Assembly: GCA_019095985.1 (NCBI GenBank)
Contig: CM032660.1
Coordinates: forward strand, 40,591,970 to 40,655,969
Direction: 5' to 3'
DNA: 64,000 bases
DNA from: Streblospio benedicti
Taxonomy: Eukaryota; Annelida; Polychaeta; Spionida; Spionidae
The translations under genes and the position numbers were made by a program. The notes under the pieces are model-generated. The model ran no database searches and was not told the origin of the DNA. It saw only the letters and a list, made by a program, of their open reading frames with translations. Below are positions 46,314-57,900 of the stretch, piece by piece. The first letter of the stretch is position 1, and the number at the start of each line of letters is the position of its first letter.

Positions 46314-46667
46314 ATAGGCAGATCCAATGCAGTGTTAAGAGGACATCCTCATGAAAAAAAGTAAAGAAAAATAAATACATATATGGTTACTCGCTTAACT
46401 TATATGCTCTTCTTAAATTCTTACTTGCGCTACACCACACATCATGCCCGCACGCACGCACAGAGAGAGAGAGAGAGAGAGAGATTAACCAAGGATGCAC
46501 ATATGATACATTGGCAGATCAAAGTTTTCATAAAGGGGAGGGAGGGAGGGTGCTTGATAGATCTGGGTTTGGGGGATCGATTGCGAACATGCCAAAAACC
46601 CTATGAAAATAACGTATTTTGGTGGGAACAGTAGGGGTTGGGGTGCAACCCCCCTGGATCTGCCTAT
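46314..46667. mobile_element. CAGATCC-type inverted-repeat element
   Basis: Ends ATAGGCAGATCCA and TGGATCTGCCTAT are perfect 13-bp inverted repeats. The inside holds a (GA)n microsatellite (46461-46483) and a second internal start (GGCAGATCAAAGTTTTC at 46514), suggesting one copy nested in or fused with another. Related copies lie at 58559 and 60753. No clear target duplication. Confidence 0.6.
46461..46483 (+). repeat. (AG)n microsatellite
   Basis: About eleven AG units following a short CACG run, inside the CAGATCC-type element. Confidence 0.9.
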
Positions 46668-47394
46668 GTCAGTGTCTGTAAATGATAACTACACGGAAGC
46701 ATGATTCCGTGCATAAAATTTTCCTCCTGGAACCATCATCTTAAAATACATGTTTTCACGCTACATGTTCATATTTCAATCTATAATGTGCTAAAAATAA
46801 CATGTCCGCACCACATGGGATCTCTCCTCAGATACATTGTAACAAGAGATTTATGCCAGACATGTAATAATGACTCTGGGGGATGAAATGAAAGTCATCA
46901 ATATTCTAATATATTGATTTTGTTTATTTCTAGGTTTTGAATTTTCCTGTTGCTGGTTATGTTCACAGCATTACATTGATATCCATATGTGTTCATTATA
47001 ATCCTAAATAAGTTGTGATCATTGCTATTATCCCAACATTTAAAACTAAATGTGTTAATACTATTTATCTTGCAATTGTTTGGTTTGTATTTGTTGGTAA
47101 TGTTGATAAGAACTATATTTTAGTGAATCAAATTCGCACAGCTTTTGAAATGCGCATATAAAATTGATAAAGTTAATGTTCAGTTAAGTGATGTCACCTC
47201 ACCATTGGTTGGCTGCCGATCCCCAACTCGAATGAATTCTGAATGGTCCTTTAGGCAAATATAACATTATTTTGTAATGAGAAAAGCAATATTACAGCAT
47301 ATATGAAACAAATAAGTTACAAAATACAATTGTACTGAATGAATGATAATAAGATATGTAAATAACACATGTAGGTAATGGAACAGCCATAATG
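46668..47394. other. Intergenic DNA, nothing seen
   Basis: AT-rich sequence between two miniature elements; no exon, RNA or repeat recognised. Confidence 0.6.
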
Positions 47395-47929
47395 AATTGT
47401 ACAGGGGGGTCAGTCATTTGGTATTGATGAAATAAAAAAATTGAATGCCCTCCCTAACTCTCTACGTTGAAATTGAATGCCCTCCCCATATGAACATTAA
47501 GAAACTGAGCGCCCTCACCTCCCCCCCCCCACACTGACACACACACACACGCTCACGGATTAATATGAACAATGACATGACATACTTTCGTATTATAAAG
47601 TTTGATATTGGACAGATTCCCTGAAAACTGTTTAAAAGTGTATGACAATGAATCATTCACTGTCAATGATCAATGAATACATATTTACCAAATTATTTGA
47701 CTTGTTGACATTACAATACAGTTAAATCCAAAAGCATACATTTTGCAGAAATGCATCAATTGGTGACAAAAGTGCGTAAAATATTGCCTTTTCAGTTTGA
47801 GATTTCAATGAATTGAGTGCCCTCCCTCTCACTTTGAAGCAAAATTGAGCGCCCTCCCTTCTGTGACCAAAGAAAATTGAGCGCCCCCCACCCCACCAAA
47901 TGACCGCCCCCTCCCCCTCTTGTACAATT
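47395..47929. mobile_element. MITE with AATTGTACA ends and internal 32-bp repeats
   Basis: Left AATTGTACAGGGGGGTCAGT and right CCCCCTCTTGTACAATT are inverted. ATTTGGT/ACCAAAT match further in. Inside are two groups of three direct repeats with exact 32-bp spacing (47441, 47473, 47505 and 47813, 47845, 47877), each TTGARYGCCCTCCC. No frame of note. Confidence 0.65.
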
Positions 47930-48815
47930 AATGATGGTCGCTCCCTAAAAGACAATGCTAAATAAACCCATGCATACATGTATTTACAAACGTGGATCAA
48001 TTGGTATTACAATATTCATGGAAATTTAATCAGCTACAATATACAATGTATGCTGTAATGGCCTTATTGGTATTTTAATAATCAACAGTGCATTATAAAA
48101 CAGTCAAACATTTTAAATTGACACACGTGATGGATTCACGTGTTTAAAATATGTAGACAGCGGTATCCATTGCTAGTATTGTGACCACAATATGGTTAAG
48201 AATCATCACAGACTAACAATAAACCAGCACTCCAGCAGCCAAATTAAGACCAACCGGGATGCTAAACTAGCTCCACAAATCGATGTAATGAAATTAAATA
48301 CATTGTACTATCAATAACAATACGACATGTAATAACATGATGACAATACACATGTTAAACATCATCATGGGGGTCGTGGGCATTTTCTGTCCAGTGGTGT
48401 TACATACTACGTTTGTGGCTCTCGTAACAATCGTTAGATGATTGTTTTGGGATTACGAAAGGAACGTTGAAACAACCTCTACGCCATTGCAGCGGATGAC
48501 ATGAATTACCCCCCCCCCAATTCTACATAGACGATGTTAGCTCCAAATGCTCCAGACAATGAGACAAAAAATATCGTAAGCCTTTTCATGGTCCCTCGTG
48601 TGCATATTTTGTGACAACGCTTAAGGGATCGTCTGTTGTAACGGTCTGTGAAATTAAAGATGGACTGGATGACAAGGCAGACTCCCCCCCGTCAGGACAG
48701 GCTCATGGCTTGAAACCATTCGGAAATAGCACACCATGACATGGAACATCGTTATAACACCTTCAGCAATGCCACCTTTTGCCACAAAGGCCGTACGTAT
48801 ACGGTGATTAAGCTC
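47930..48815. other. Intergenic DNA
   Basis: No gene recognised. It contains a perfect 8-bp hairpin at 48123-48143 (ACACGTGA, five-base loop, TCACGTGT) and short C runs. Confidence 0.55.
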
Positions 48816-49181
48816 GTGTCAAAACCCATAGAAAATTCGGGCTGATGGCTCCAATTCATTTTAAATGGGGTTAAACCCAAATTGACATTCACACATACGG
48901 CGCCGTATGGTAGCACACGGGTGCCGCACAGCAGATTTCCCGTTGGCCTAAGATAGCGAATGACGCGGGTGTTATACCGTCATTCACTTGAAAGAGTTTT
49001 CTGTTGGGCAAAACCCATACTGACACATAGGTATCAAACAGAGCCTTGCGGCAGTTAAAAAAGCTAATCACCTTAGCACACCTTTGATTGAAGAACTAAC
49101 ATGACAATATAGTGAGGGTTTATAAGAGCCACACGGCAGATTTGCCGTACGGCGGCCGTGCGTTGCTGTGGGGTTTTCCAC
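48816..49181 (-). mobile_element. PIF/Harbinger-like element, inverted copy
   Basis: Inverted copy of the 1108/7806 family: GTGTCAAAACCCATAG at the left, GCTGTGGGGTTTTCCAC at the right, followed by TTA at 49182-49184. Internal CCGTACGGC palindromes, a central GGGCAAAACCCA block and CTTAGCACACC appear in the expected reversed order. A further CCGTACGTATACGG piece lies just outside the left end. The left target duplication is unclear. Confidence 0.6.
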
Positions 49182-49184
49182 TTA

Positions 49185-51009
49185 TAGCCCTTCAGATGAC
49201 CCAGAAAAATCAAAAAGATGATCCAGAGATTAACAACTCAATAATCCATAACGTAAGCCCACAAGCCGGAAAAAATCAAAATCACTTCTCCAGAGAAGTG
49301 ATAACAATTTTTGGGCCAGAACCAGCCAGATTGATGTCATTTTCTCCAATTGAAGAAGACAACATTAATCATGGAGCATCGTGAACAACGTACCGAACTG
49401 TTGGACCAGATGCTTCTGTTTCATGCTTTCATTGCTTCAGATTGAAACGGTAGTCGCGGCAATGGCGGTTTTGTCGACCAAACATCTCCCAAGGCAGCAG
49501 AGGAGGTCACATTTAAGCAGAAAGACCCGGAACACAGTCAGAAGTGTGTCATTCTCTACCAGACCAGCTAGATCACTCCAAATTTGAGGCCAGATCACCC
49601 ACAATTACCTCGAAATGGCACAAAGCTTTTGGTAAATTATGAAGCATCAGGAACAACCACCGTCTATGTGAAATTGGGGGTTAAGGCATACATATAGCAG
49701 TAAATTCTATGAATGCTTACCATGGCACACATAAACTCAAATACATATATGTCATCAGTTTAACCTTTAATAATCAGACAATAAGTACACCAATTGTAAC
49801 ACCATTGAACAAGTTATGCTGCCAAGTGTATGGCTTCACACGACTATGAAGTGCCCACCCTCAAAATTCACCTGCACTATCCGGCACAGCACGTACGGTC
49901 CCCTGCACTATCCGGCACAGCACGTACGGTCCCCGAGTCCAAATGTATATATAGGATGAGCTACCACAGCGAGCTCCAGTTGGAAACCCATATCTATATA
50001 TACTTCGGGACTCAGTGATCGTGCGCCACAGGAATAAACCTACGCCCTTTATAATCCCACGGTTGCACTGCGGCTTTTAAATTGGTAAAAAGAGGGATGT
50101 GTGTGATAGGGGGTCAAGAAGAAATCACACATTCCTCCATCCTCATATCTCGTGGCTTTATACACAGTATATAGTCGCTAGATACGCTACATGAACTGGT
50201 GAAGGCAGTATAAAGTATATAGCCGTGAAACCGACGATGACATTCCTCATGTGTTTCTTATTTCTCCACATCCCTCATTTCCCCCCTTTCTACCACCCCA
50301 CAATTTTTCAGCCTATTTTCCCACCTCACACTCCCCCCTTTCTTTAGCCCTTTCGCCACATCACTCTCATATAGTATTTCCCTGTAACACCCGCCACCAC
50401 ACATGAGGTGGGTTACAATCATTCAGCACCCGTGGCCCGCCACTGACTAGCACTTTATTCAAGACAAACAATGCGAATGTTTGACAGTATATACACACAG
50501 CATTCATTAAAAAGGTCATGCGGCGTCAAGGTACATGCATGCAAACAATAAATGCGGGAAAACGAATGTTATTTCAATATACCTATGAGCAAATATATAG
50601 TTTTTAACAACGAATATGTCACTGTAAGTTCAGATTGATTTGCAATACAACCAAAACACAATGTGAGCTAATCAATCATTTCTTGTGTTTCTGAACCGTT
50701 GTCAAGTAAATCACACCCACACCTCACGAACATAATGTTCCTTCAATAGTCCACAGTCTTTTTATGTACACATCACACACTTCGAATGGCTAATATTCGA
50801 ATGACCTCTCGAATGCTTGCCCTGGAAATTATCATTCAGTTCCATGTTAATTTTCTAAACCTCCCACTGACGCACATATATACATGTAAATGCACATTCT
50901 ATGTGTTCACTCCCTATGTCCTATGTGTGGCAGTGACTCTGTTTCAGAGGCAAGCTGAGCGGTGCCTCTTGGTGTGTAGTTCAGAGGCACTAGCCGAATC
51001 GGCCGTCTA
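49185..51009. other. Flank of the minus-strand gene
   Basis: A weakly coding-like patch occurs at about 49200-49560 on the + strand (see findings). A 31-bp tandem duplication lies at 49872-49933. A minus-strand AATAAA (TTTATT on +) at 50454-50459 could end the minus-strand gene. No other gene recognised. Confidence 0.5.
49872..49933 (+). repeat. Two tandem 31-bp units
   Basis: CTGCACTATCCGGCACAGCA... repeated once with no visible difference; each unit contains a CGTACG palindrome. Confidence 0.85.
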
Positions 51010-51112
51010 TTACTGAGCGGTGAACACAATGCGCCCTGGGGCTGGACGTCTGAGGTCGGGGACATTGTGGATTTGGGTGGCGACCAGGATAGCGAATGTC
51101 CTGGCGACAATC
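51010..51112 (-). CDS. Minus-strand gene, possible last exon
   Basis: Begins after CTTTTTAACAG; one base completes Arg, then IVARTFAILVATQIHNVPDL, RRPAPGRIVFTAQ and TAA at 51012-51010. Phase fits exon 3. A second frame of the same block is open much longer (to 50907) and also looks plausible, so the frame here is uncertain. Confidence 0.45.
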
Positions 51113-54100
51113 CTGTTAAAAAGAATGATATTCTTTAGTACTTCTTGCCTTTGCTGTAATATTGTTCTTTCTATTTCAAATGGTGGAAAATTACATTATC
51201 AGTATATATCATTGTAGGATGTCTTATCAATTATGTTGGTAAATGATATGAAAAAAACTATTATATCTGTAATTTCCGCGGTGCTAGCCGTGTTACGGGC
51301 CTTTTATGATCGATTCTAGTAGTGGTTTGTTCTGTTTGTTCTAGCCTGAACAAACCAATGAGGGCCTTTTATGTATTATCCTGTAATGATGATCTTTACT
51401 AAAGTGGGGCGCATATCTGTTTATTCCACATATAGTGAACACAGGAAATGTAATCTCAAGTCCATCTCAGGCCACTGCACCGTGTATGAGGTTTCTTACC
51501 TATCCATTTCAACTGACAAAACCGAACCCCAAACATGAATTCACATTTAAAATGTAGTCTTTTTTCTTACCGATATTGCTCTTTACATACCTCTTGGGGA
51601 AAGGGAAGAGTTGAACGTGGAAGCTCTCTTGACATTCGGAAGACAGGGTGGGGTGTTATAGATGTCATTTTCGGACTTGGAAGGAAGCAAGTTGGATTTG
51701 TAATATGTGACAAACCTGAAACATACAGAATATTTAGACAGTACAATATACTTTTAGACCAATAATATCACATGCCATATGTATTGTCCTAATTAAAAAC
51801 GGATAACCAATTTGTTCGCCACCCTCCCCCCTTTTCTGGATAAGCCAATGGAAAAAAATAAAGATTTTTAATCAGCTTCATACATCATAGAAACATACAG
51901 TCCAACCTCCAAACCTCCAACCTCCAAAAGACCAACTCTATTGAGACCACCTCTAAAATAATACCACTTTTCAGGGTCACAAACCTGGATTAAGCTACCA
52001 AAATGAGCCTCTGTATAGAGGCCATCTCTCTATTGAAACCATATAACTCTGGTCCCAAAGGTGGTCTTAAATGGGAGGTTCTACTGTATAACCACGAGTT
52101 CGTGAGTGGCAGAAGCAGCGAGCTAGTTAGTTGGTGAGAGACTGAGCGATGGTACATGTATGTCTAGATGTGTGTCTGCATGAGTCAGCATTAGCGCTCG
52201 AGTACCTGGAGTTTGTGGAGCACTGTACTGTGGGCGGGGACGGACACAGCATGTGCTGGGAGTCTGGAGACAGGTCGTCGCCCAGCCGCCGCTTGTCGCC
52301 TTTACTCTCACACGCATCAACCTGCCAACAGCAATAGTGGTGCAGAACGATGGAGCAATAGGCAGTTGTGGTACCGACAAACATTGTAGCAACCGACATT
52401 GCGACGTACAGAATGTCAATATCAGTTTGGTTCATGACACATTCCAGAATTGAAATTGGCTGGTCAGAGTTTAAAACGTGCAACAGGTGATTCTTACACG
52501 TGGGAGAATGAGATGATAGGCCAGAGTTGGACGTGGTAAAAAGTTTTGCCCTGCTCAAAATTGCATTTCACGCACAATCACGTACGGCACACTTGATAAA
52601 GACGTACAACAGACGTGAAGCAGACGACATATTCCGTACTCATGCCGTGCTCGGTACTTGTGGGACGCGGAAAGACTTAGCCATGGAAAGTCCAGCGGTT
52701 CTCCACGGACAAAGCACAGCCTCATATCCTCTGCAGCACTGCTGATCACATTTTGAATGCAAAACGTGGCATCCACTGTCATAGAAACTATTTTTTGATC
52801 TTATACTTGGCTGGACGAGCTTAGCCTTACCTAGAGCATATTTCAGCCGTGAAACTGCTGCCCACGGCTACACCACATACAAAGCACGTCCAAAAACAAA
52901 AAAATCACAAAAAATACCTCTCACGACCACGTTTATTAGATTTTCATAGCTTTTTAGGCGTGATATCAACTATGATGTCAATCACATTATATAATCTGAA
53001 CACATTCAATCATAGAGTGTTAGATGTATAGGGCATATTGCACACCACTAACCCAATCATAACATTAACTAACGGGAATAAACTAAAACACACACTCAAT
53101 TAGACAGTGATAGAGAGCATGTTGTACGGACCTTGATAGCTGGGCAGTGGGCTGCGTCCCTGGCGATGTTCTCATCCATGAGGTCGTCCATGGACTGGCC
53201 CGGCTCGAGCGGGATGGGCGACCCAATCATCAGGTCACGCACCTACACACGCCAGCGCCGATGGCATCAGCACAAGGGGCGGTGGAGGAAGCAGGTGTGG
53301 AAAATGTTAGACGTAGTTTATTTTTACAAGAAACATATTTATAGCCTTACACTCATGCACATGAAGTTGATGCTATATGTATCAATGACAGATGGAGAAC
53401 GACTTGGAGAAGAATTGAAAGATTTCTAAGCTTGGGTTTATTTTTGCTTAAAAGACAGTTTAATACTAGAACCATTATTCTCTGTTCATGCAGTGAATAT
53501 TTTACATACTTTCACCATCCATCTGTGTTATTAATATTGTAGTTGGCCAGATAGAATGGAATTTTCACTGTAATCAATATAGAATACACGTGATGTCAGA
53601 ACATGTACTGCAATGAAACTATTCACATGATACTACATTTTATTTGTATTTCTGTTTTAAACTAAAGGCGTTTTATCATTCTGGACAGTATCATGATTGA
53701 TCCATTAAAAGCAATGACAAACTAGATAAAAGTGCTCAAAGAGAACATCACAGGCAAAGCGTTGACTCATGTACAATAAAAATGCTTCCTGGGTGGCACA
53801 CTTTCATTGACAAATCACCAAATCTGGACGCAGCTCACTATCACTAGATTATTTAAAAATACGTTTTCTTATTTCATTTCGATAATTTGAGCAAATTGAG
53901 CTATTGAATGGAGAATGCTGAAAATCTATGTAAAATGGCTAGCTGAAGACACATGTTAATTGGCAATGAGCCAAAAATGGACACAGACCATTTTCACTAG
54001 TTATTTAAAAATCATGCTCTTTTAAAATCAATTTACGAGCAATATTGAAACTATTGGAGAAAATGGTAAAATTGACATAAAATGTCTTTCTGGAAGCGCA

Positions 54101-54658
54101 ATATAATTGGTATTTGCCAAAAATACGGCACAAGTAATTGTCACCACTTATGTAAAAACTTGATGGCGGAAATAATCACTAGTGGTATAAACATTGTACC
54201 AAGTTTGAATGATTTATTTCAAGCAATATTTAAACTGTTGTACAAAATTTCAAAATTTGACTTGATGGCTTTCTGGAAGGCATATACTTTAATTAACAGA
54301 GTGACAAAATTGAATAATTTCGTTGCTACATCATACCTAGTATAGTTTTGTAATGGGTTGACGAAAATGGGTTCTTCAGTAAATGCTGGAGCTTTAGATA
54401 CATAGATACCTACAGACAAACATAAAAAACCTCAATGCTTTTGCTTCATTTGATCGAAGTTAAACAAAATGACAGAAGCCATCAGATACCCACCTCATCA
54501 ACCATGATCTCTAGAGGAGGCACCTTCGGCCCCTTGCTGCCAGCTTTCTGTCTCCTGGCGGCCGGCTGGGGTTTAGGGGGAGCAGGTATCGGCCGGCCAG
54601 ACCCCTTGAGGTCCAAAGGTGGCAGGTCTTTGCTCGAATGCTTGGATGTGGAAGACAT
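51010..54658 (-). CDS. Unidentified four-exon minus-strand gene (whole span)
   Basis: Four GC-rich blocks with correct GT/AG borders and matching phases give 164 residues: a basic Pro-rich N-terminus (IPAPPKPQPAARRQKAGSKG), an acidic Met/Asp segment (MDDLMDENIARD), a Cys/charged segment (KGDKRRLGDDLSPD) and a hydrophobic/basic end (IVARTFAILVATQIHNV). No signal peptide or clear membrane segment. I do not recognise a family. GDKRRLGDDL looks loosely like a BH3 motif but lacks its invariant Leu, so no Bcl-2 call is made. Possible AATAAA signal at 50454-50459. The last exon could instead be a read-through of exon 3 ending at 52127. Confidence 0.55.
51898..52086. mobile_element. Tc1/mariner-like MITE (TA target)
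   Basis: 189 bp, flanked by TA on both sides (51896-51897, 52087-52088). Ends CAGTCCAACCTCC and GGAGGTTCTACTG are inverted with two or three differences. The interior has paired GAGACCACCTCT and AGGTGGTCTTAAA blocks, so the whole could fold into a long hairpin. It lies in the last intron of the minus-strand gene. Confidence 0.7.
52206..52321 (-). CDS. Minus-strand gene, exon 3
   Basis: 116 nt: VDACESKGDKRRLGDDLSPD, SQHMLCPSPPTVQCSTNS plus two bases. Bordered by TTGGCAG and GTACTC. Reading past the donor adds about 26 codons to a stop at 52127, an alternative ending. Confidence 0.6.
53132..53242 (-). CDS. Minus-strand gene, exon 2
   Basis: 111 nt (37 codons): VRDLMIGSPIPLEPGQSMDD, LMDENIARDAAHCPAIK. 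Bordered by GTGTAG and GTCCGT; phase 0 both sides. GC-rich and clearly distinct from its AT-rich surroundings; the pyrimidine tract is weak. Confidence 0.6.
53720..54457 (+). mobile_element. Helentron-like minisatellite element, copy 2
   Basis: Starts ACTAGATAAAAGTGCTCAAA, matching the left end of the 1511 copy. Tandem cores follow near 53807, 53953, 54103 and 54287 (TTGGCAATGAGCCAAAAAT and relatives), then a GATACATAGATACC microsatellite-like stretch and a hairpin CTTC/GAAG at 54434-54449. It lies in the first intron of the minus-strand gene. Units are diverged. Confidence 0.6.
54494..54658 (-). CDS. Minus-strand gene, exon 1
   Basis: ATG at 54658-54656 in an AAAAATG context; 55 codons (MSSTSKHSSKDLPPLDLKGS ... 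PPLEIMVDE) to a GTGGGT donor, phase 0. A TTGCAG acceptor at 54686 on the minus strand just upstream suggests a further 5' UTR exon. The frame is also open to that acceptor (ten more codons). Confidence 0.6.
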
Positions 54659-54803
54659 TTTTAATGGAAAATGATTGGTTAAAAGCTGCAATCAGTCATA
54701 TTTCTACCTTACTGTTGTTAAGCAGGTGTGCCTTATTCAATATTGTATCCCTCAGTTTTATTGTATGAAGCAGGAGGCATTGCCAATGTCCATTGTAAAG
54801 ATA

Positions 54804-54975
54804 ATTACTACATCCATGAAGTGAAATTGTTCTTAATAAGGGATAGCTTTATTTTGTCCAGTTAATCAATATGTAAGTGAAAATCCGAAATTACTACATC
54901 CATGAAGTGAAATTGTTCTTAATAAGGGATAGCTTTATTTTGTCCAGTTAATCAATATGTAAGTGAAAATCCGAA
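54804..54975 (+). repeat. Identical 86-bp tandem duplication
   Basis: Two 86-bp units (54804-54889, 54890-54975) with no difference seen between them. Either a very recent duplication or an assembly artefact. Confidence 0.9.
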
Positions 54976-57900
54976 ATACATAACGAGGTGAACATTCATA
55001 AGAATGGTGTCCTCTTAAAAATAATGTAACTCCGTGGAGTTTGTGGAAACATTTGATAGATGTAATAGCTTGGAATGGCTTTCTCAGACGTATCCTGTAA
55101 GTTTATTCTATTGTGTAATCCTCGAACGTATTGTACGTGTTTAAGTGTGCACTATTCAATCCATCTTCAGTTTTGATTGCTTAGTAGACTACTACAATCT
55201 TCCTAATGATGGGGAAGTTGTTGGCGCATCAGATGGCTCCGCTGTGTATATTGAGCCATCTATCTTCTATATGTACGTCACACTGTAAAGTGAAAAAAGA
55301 AAAATATCAAGTCACACGGCAAGTTACATTTCATGATTTTTTGTAAGCATGAATACAAAGTCAAATAACGGGGTTGTGAGAATGTTTGGACAACTCAACA
55401 GCGGATTCTGACCCATGAATGCTTTATCCGTTCATGATCCATTTGTGCAACTTACACTACATGCTCAGATCAGTTAATCAATGGCTATGCATGTATCAAC
55501 TGATGCTTGCATGTTATAATTGTGGAACACGTTTCATTTATTCATAGCAAATCGCGTCACCAAATGCTAAGCTATATGGGAGGACAAGCATCTAAAAGTT
55601 TATAATCAGAATGATAAGCCTACACCCTCCTATCTGTACATACGCAGTAAAGTAATATATCGTCACTGTATCCGTCCCACACACCGACACTACAAATTCA
55701 CTTTCCATCTACTGGAATCCATCTTTTTACAGTCGGAGTTGAGAGAGATTGTCCTACATATTGAGTTGTGAGAGCCATTTCCTTCTGCAGCAATATTGTG
55801 AATATTCACCAGCCGTCACGTCATCACGAGAGAAAGGGTGTATCTCTGTGGAACTAGTCTAGGTACTTCACCATAGGTATACCGGTAGTTATGAGATACA
55901 CTTGGCCGCAACCCAGGCAGGCCGCCATAGAAAATTAAACACTTTTCCATGTTAATCATCTTTCAAAACAGGCTTCAAATAGACCTAGATGTTATTTTTA
56001 GATTTGATATATTTAAATGTAAAACTCCGACAATTTTAGAGTGTGTTTATGATTGTTGGTACTGTACACATATTACAATCAACAAGAGTGCGTCGGATCA
56101 GGTATGTGGGAGTTTCCGAAGAGCCATCGATAAGTGGGTCATAGAGAGTATGTGCACATTTGTTTAGCACACAAAGGCGTATGTTCTAACTTATGTAATA
56201 TGTAGGAAAGCTCCCCACACCTATGTATATACCTCACGATGTGCTAATTCCTGGAAGAAAAAGAAGCCCAGCATCCCACGGGTGTGGCATTGGCGCGAAA
56301 TCCCCGTGACGTAGAAACTGCAGTCAACGTCGTTTCTTTAGCTGAGGTCGCTGGGTGTACTTTTTTTTAAATTTATTTATCTATTTTTTACTTTTGTGCA
56401 TCGTGTGTATCAATTACGCGGGCTCGGTGGGCTACGCCATTTACAGATGACTCTCAGCACCACAGAAATACACTAATAGTTTACAGTATTGATGACACTA
56501 TCGTATGCTCGTCCAAAACTATCCCTTATAGCACATCCTCTCACCACAAACCAAAGTTGGTGCTGGCCAATGCGTGCCTTTTGGCTGTTCGCAGACAGGA
56601 CAGAATGTTACTCCTCCATGAAGTAATTTCATTCTGCTGTGATGACAAATAAGACAGGCGCGGTCGACAGCGGCGGCGGCGTATTGCGGCCATTTGTAAG
56701 ACACGGGCGTTAGAAGTGCCACTGCTCGGTTTAATGATATGTTCTAATATGAACAGCGTCTGGGATGGTATTGACGGGATAAGAGGTTGCAATTACACGT
56801 TAGGGTATGTGTGGGTGTGTTAAGTGCACGTCGCATACTGCCGTTTGAAAGGCGCCAATTAGATGCCTCACAGAATAACAACAGCACACAGCACAGGTCA
56901 CATCGAATAACCATGTGACCTCGTAAGTCATCGTGTTTGTCATCGTTTCTCATATGCCTAGGATATTTTTTACCACAGTTCTATTTAACCAATCAGACAA
57001 TCGGCATGTTTTTTTACATGTCGCCGTATTCTATAAACATATTGAAACTATACACGCACAAGTACATATACGAAGGCCACAGGATGGGTGGAGGTTGCAA
57101 TTGTCAGCAATGGAACATTATCCGTTTGTTCACAGGTGTACATGTGAGGAGGCAAGTTAAGCCTGTTAAAGAAGCAGTGATAGATACATTAGGCGGTGAG
57201 CTAGAGGCAGAAATTTGGCTTATTGGTACCACCAAGATGGACAAATTCTAATAATGCTTTTTAGTTAAGTACATGTCTCAGCTATCAGAAAATGCTTGGT
57301 GGACATCTGTAATGAGTAGCTTTTATAGAAATATACATTGCATTAACAAACAGTCAGCTTAAAGTGACGGCCACTAGTATTAGAAAATCTTACCTCACTA
57401 AGGCAGGAACGCAATGCATGCATAAAATATGCGTAATTAAGCCTACAACAGTCGGACCTCTAATTTCCACACCACCTTATTACTCATGGGACGTGGGTGT
57501 GCACGGGTGTGTGAGCGTCATCTGTGGCGGTGATGTGCCACAGTGTGAGCAGTTTGAGTAGATGAAAATGGAGGTGGTCATTATATTTAATCTCATGCAG
57601 TGGCAGTGCAAAACTCATGAAATGAAGTTTGTTTTGTTTTCTTGCTCCCATTGACATGATTGATGTGTCACGTGATTTACCACTCAGTTTGAGTGCCATA
57701 ATTTGCATTCTATGCCACATAAATTCTTTTAAACAGAGCACTGAGTAACAAACCACTAGATAAACACAGAATCAGCACTGCCCCGTCCCTGGCCACAGCA
57801 TGGATCTGTCACCGTAACGAATGTGAAAGGTATCCATATTTGAACTACTGCTATGCTCATGCACTGCCATTTATACGTGCTTCAATGCCAACAATTGCAA

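Noticed and set aside
47441-47890. Regular 32-bp repeats, CRISPR-like spacing
   Set aside because: Only three plus three copies inside a eukaryotic miniature transposon; the whole unit is repeated rather than repeats with unique spacers.
52206-52321. BH3-like motif in the minus-strand gene (KRRLGDDL)
   Set aside because: The key Leu of BH3 is replaced by Lys and no clear BH1/BH2 domain follows; not enough for a Bcl-2 family call.
52555-52782. 75-codon minus-strand frame (MTVDATFCIQNVISSAAEDM...)
   Set aside because: CpG-richer than its surroundings but no splice borders fitting the neighbouring exons and no recognisable motif.
56937-57251. 104-codon + strand frame
   Set aside because: AT-rich first half and no family resemblance; the end (EAVIDTLGGELEAEIWLIGT) looks protein-like but has no supporting splice context.
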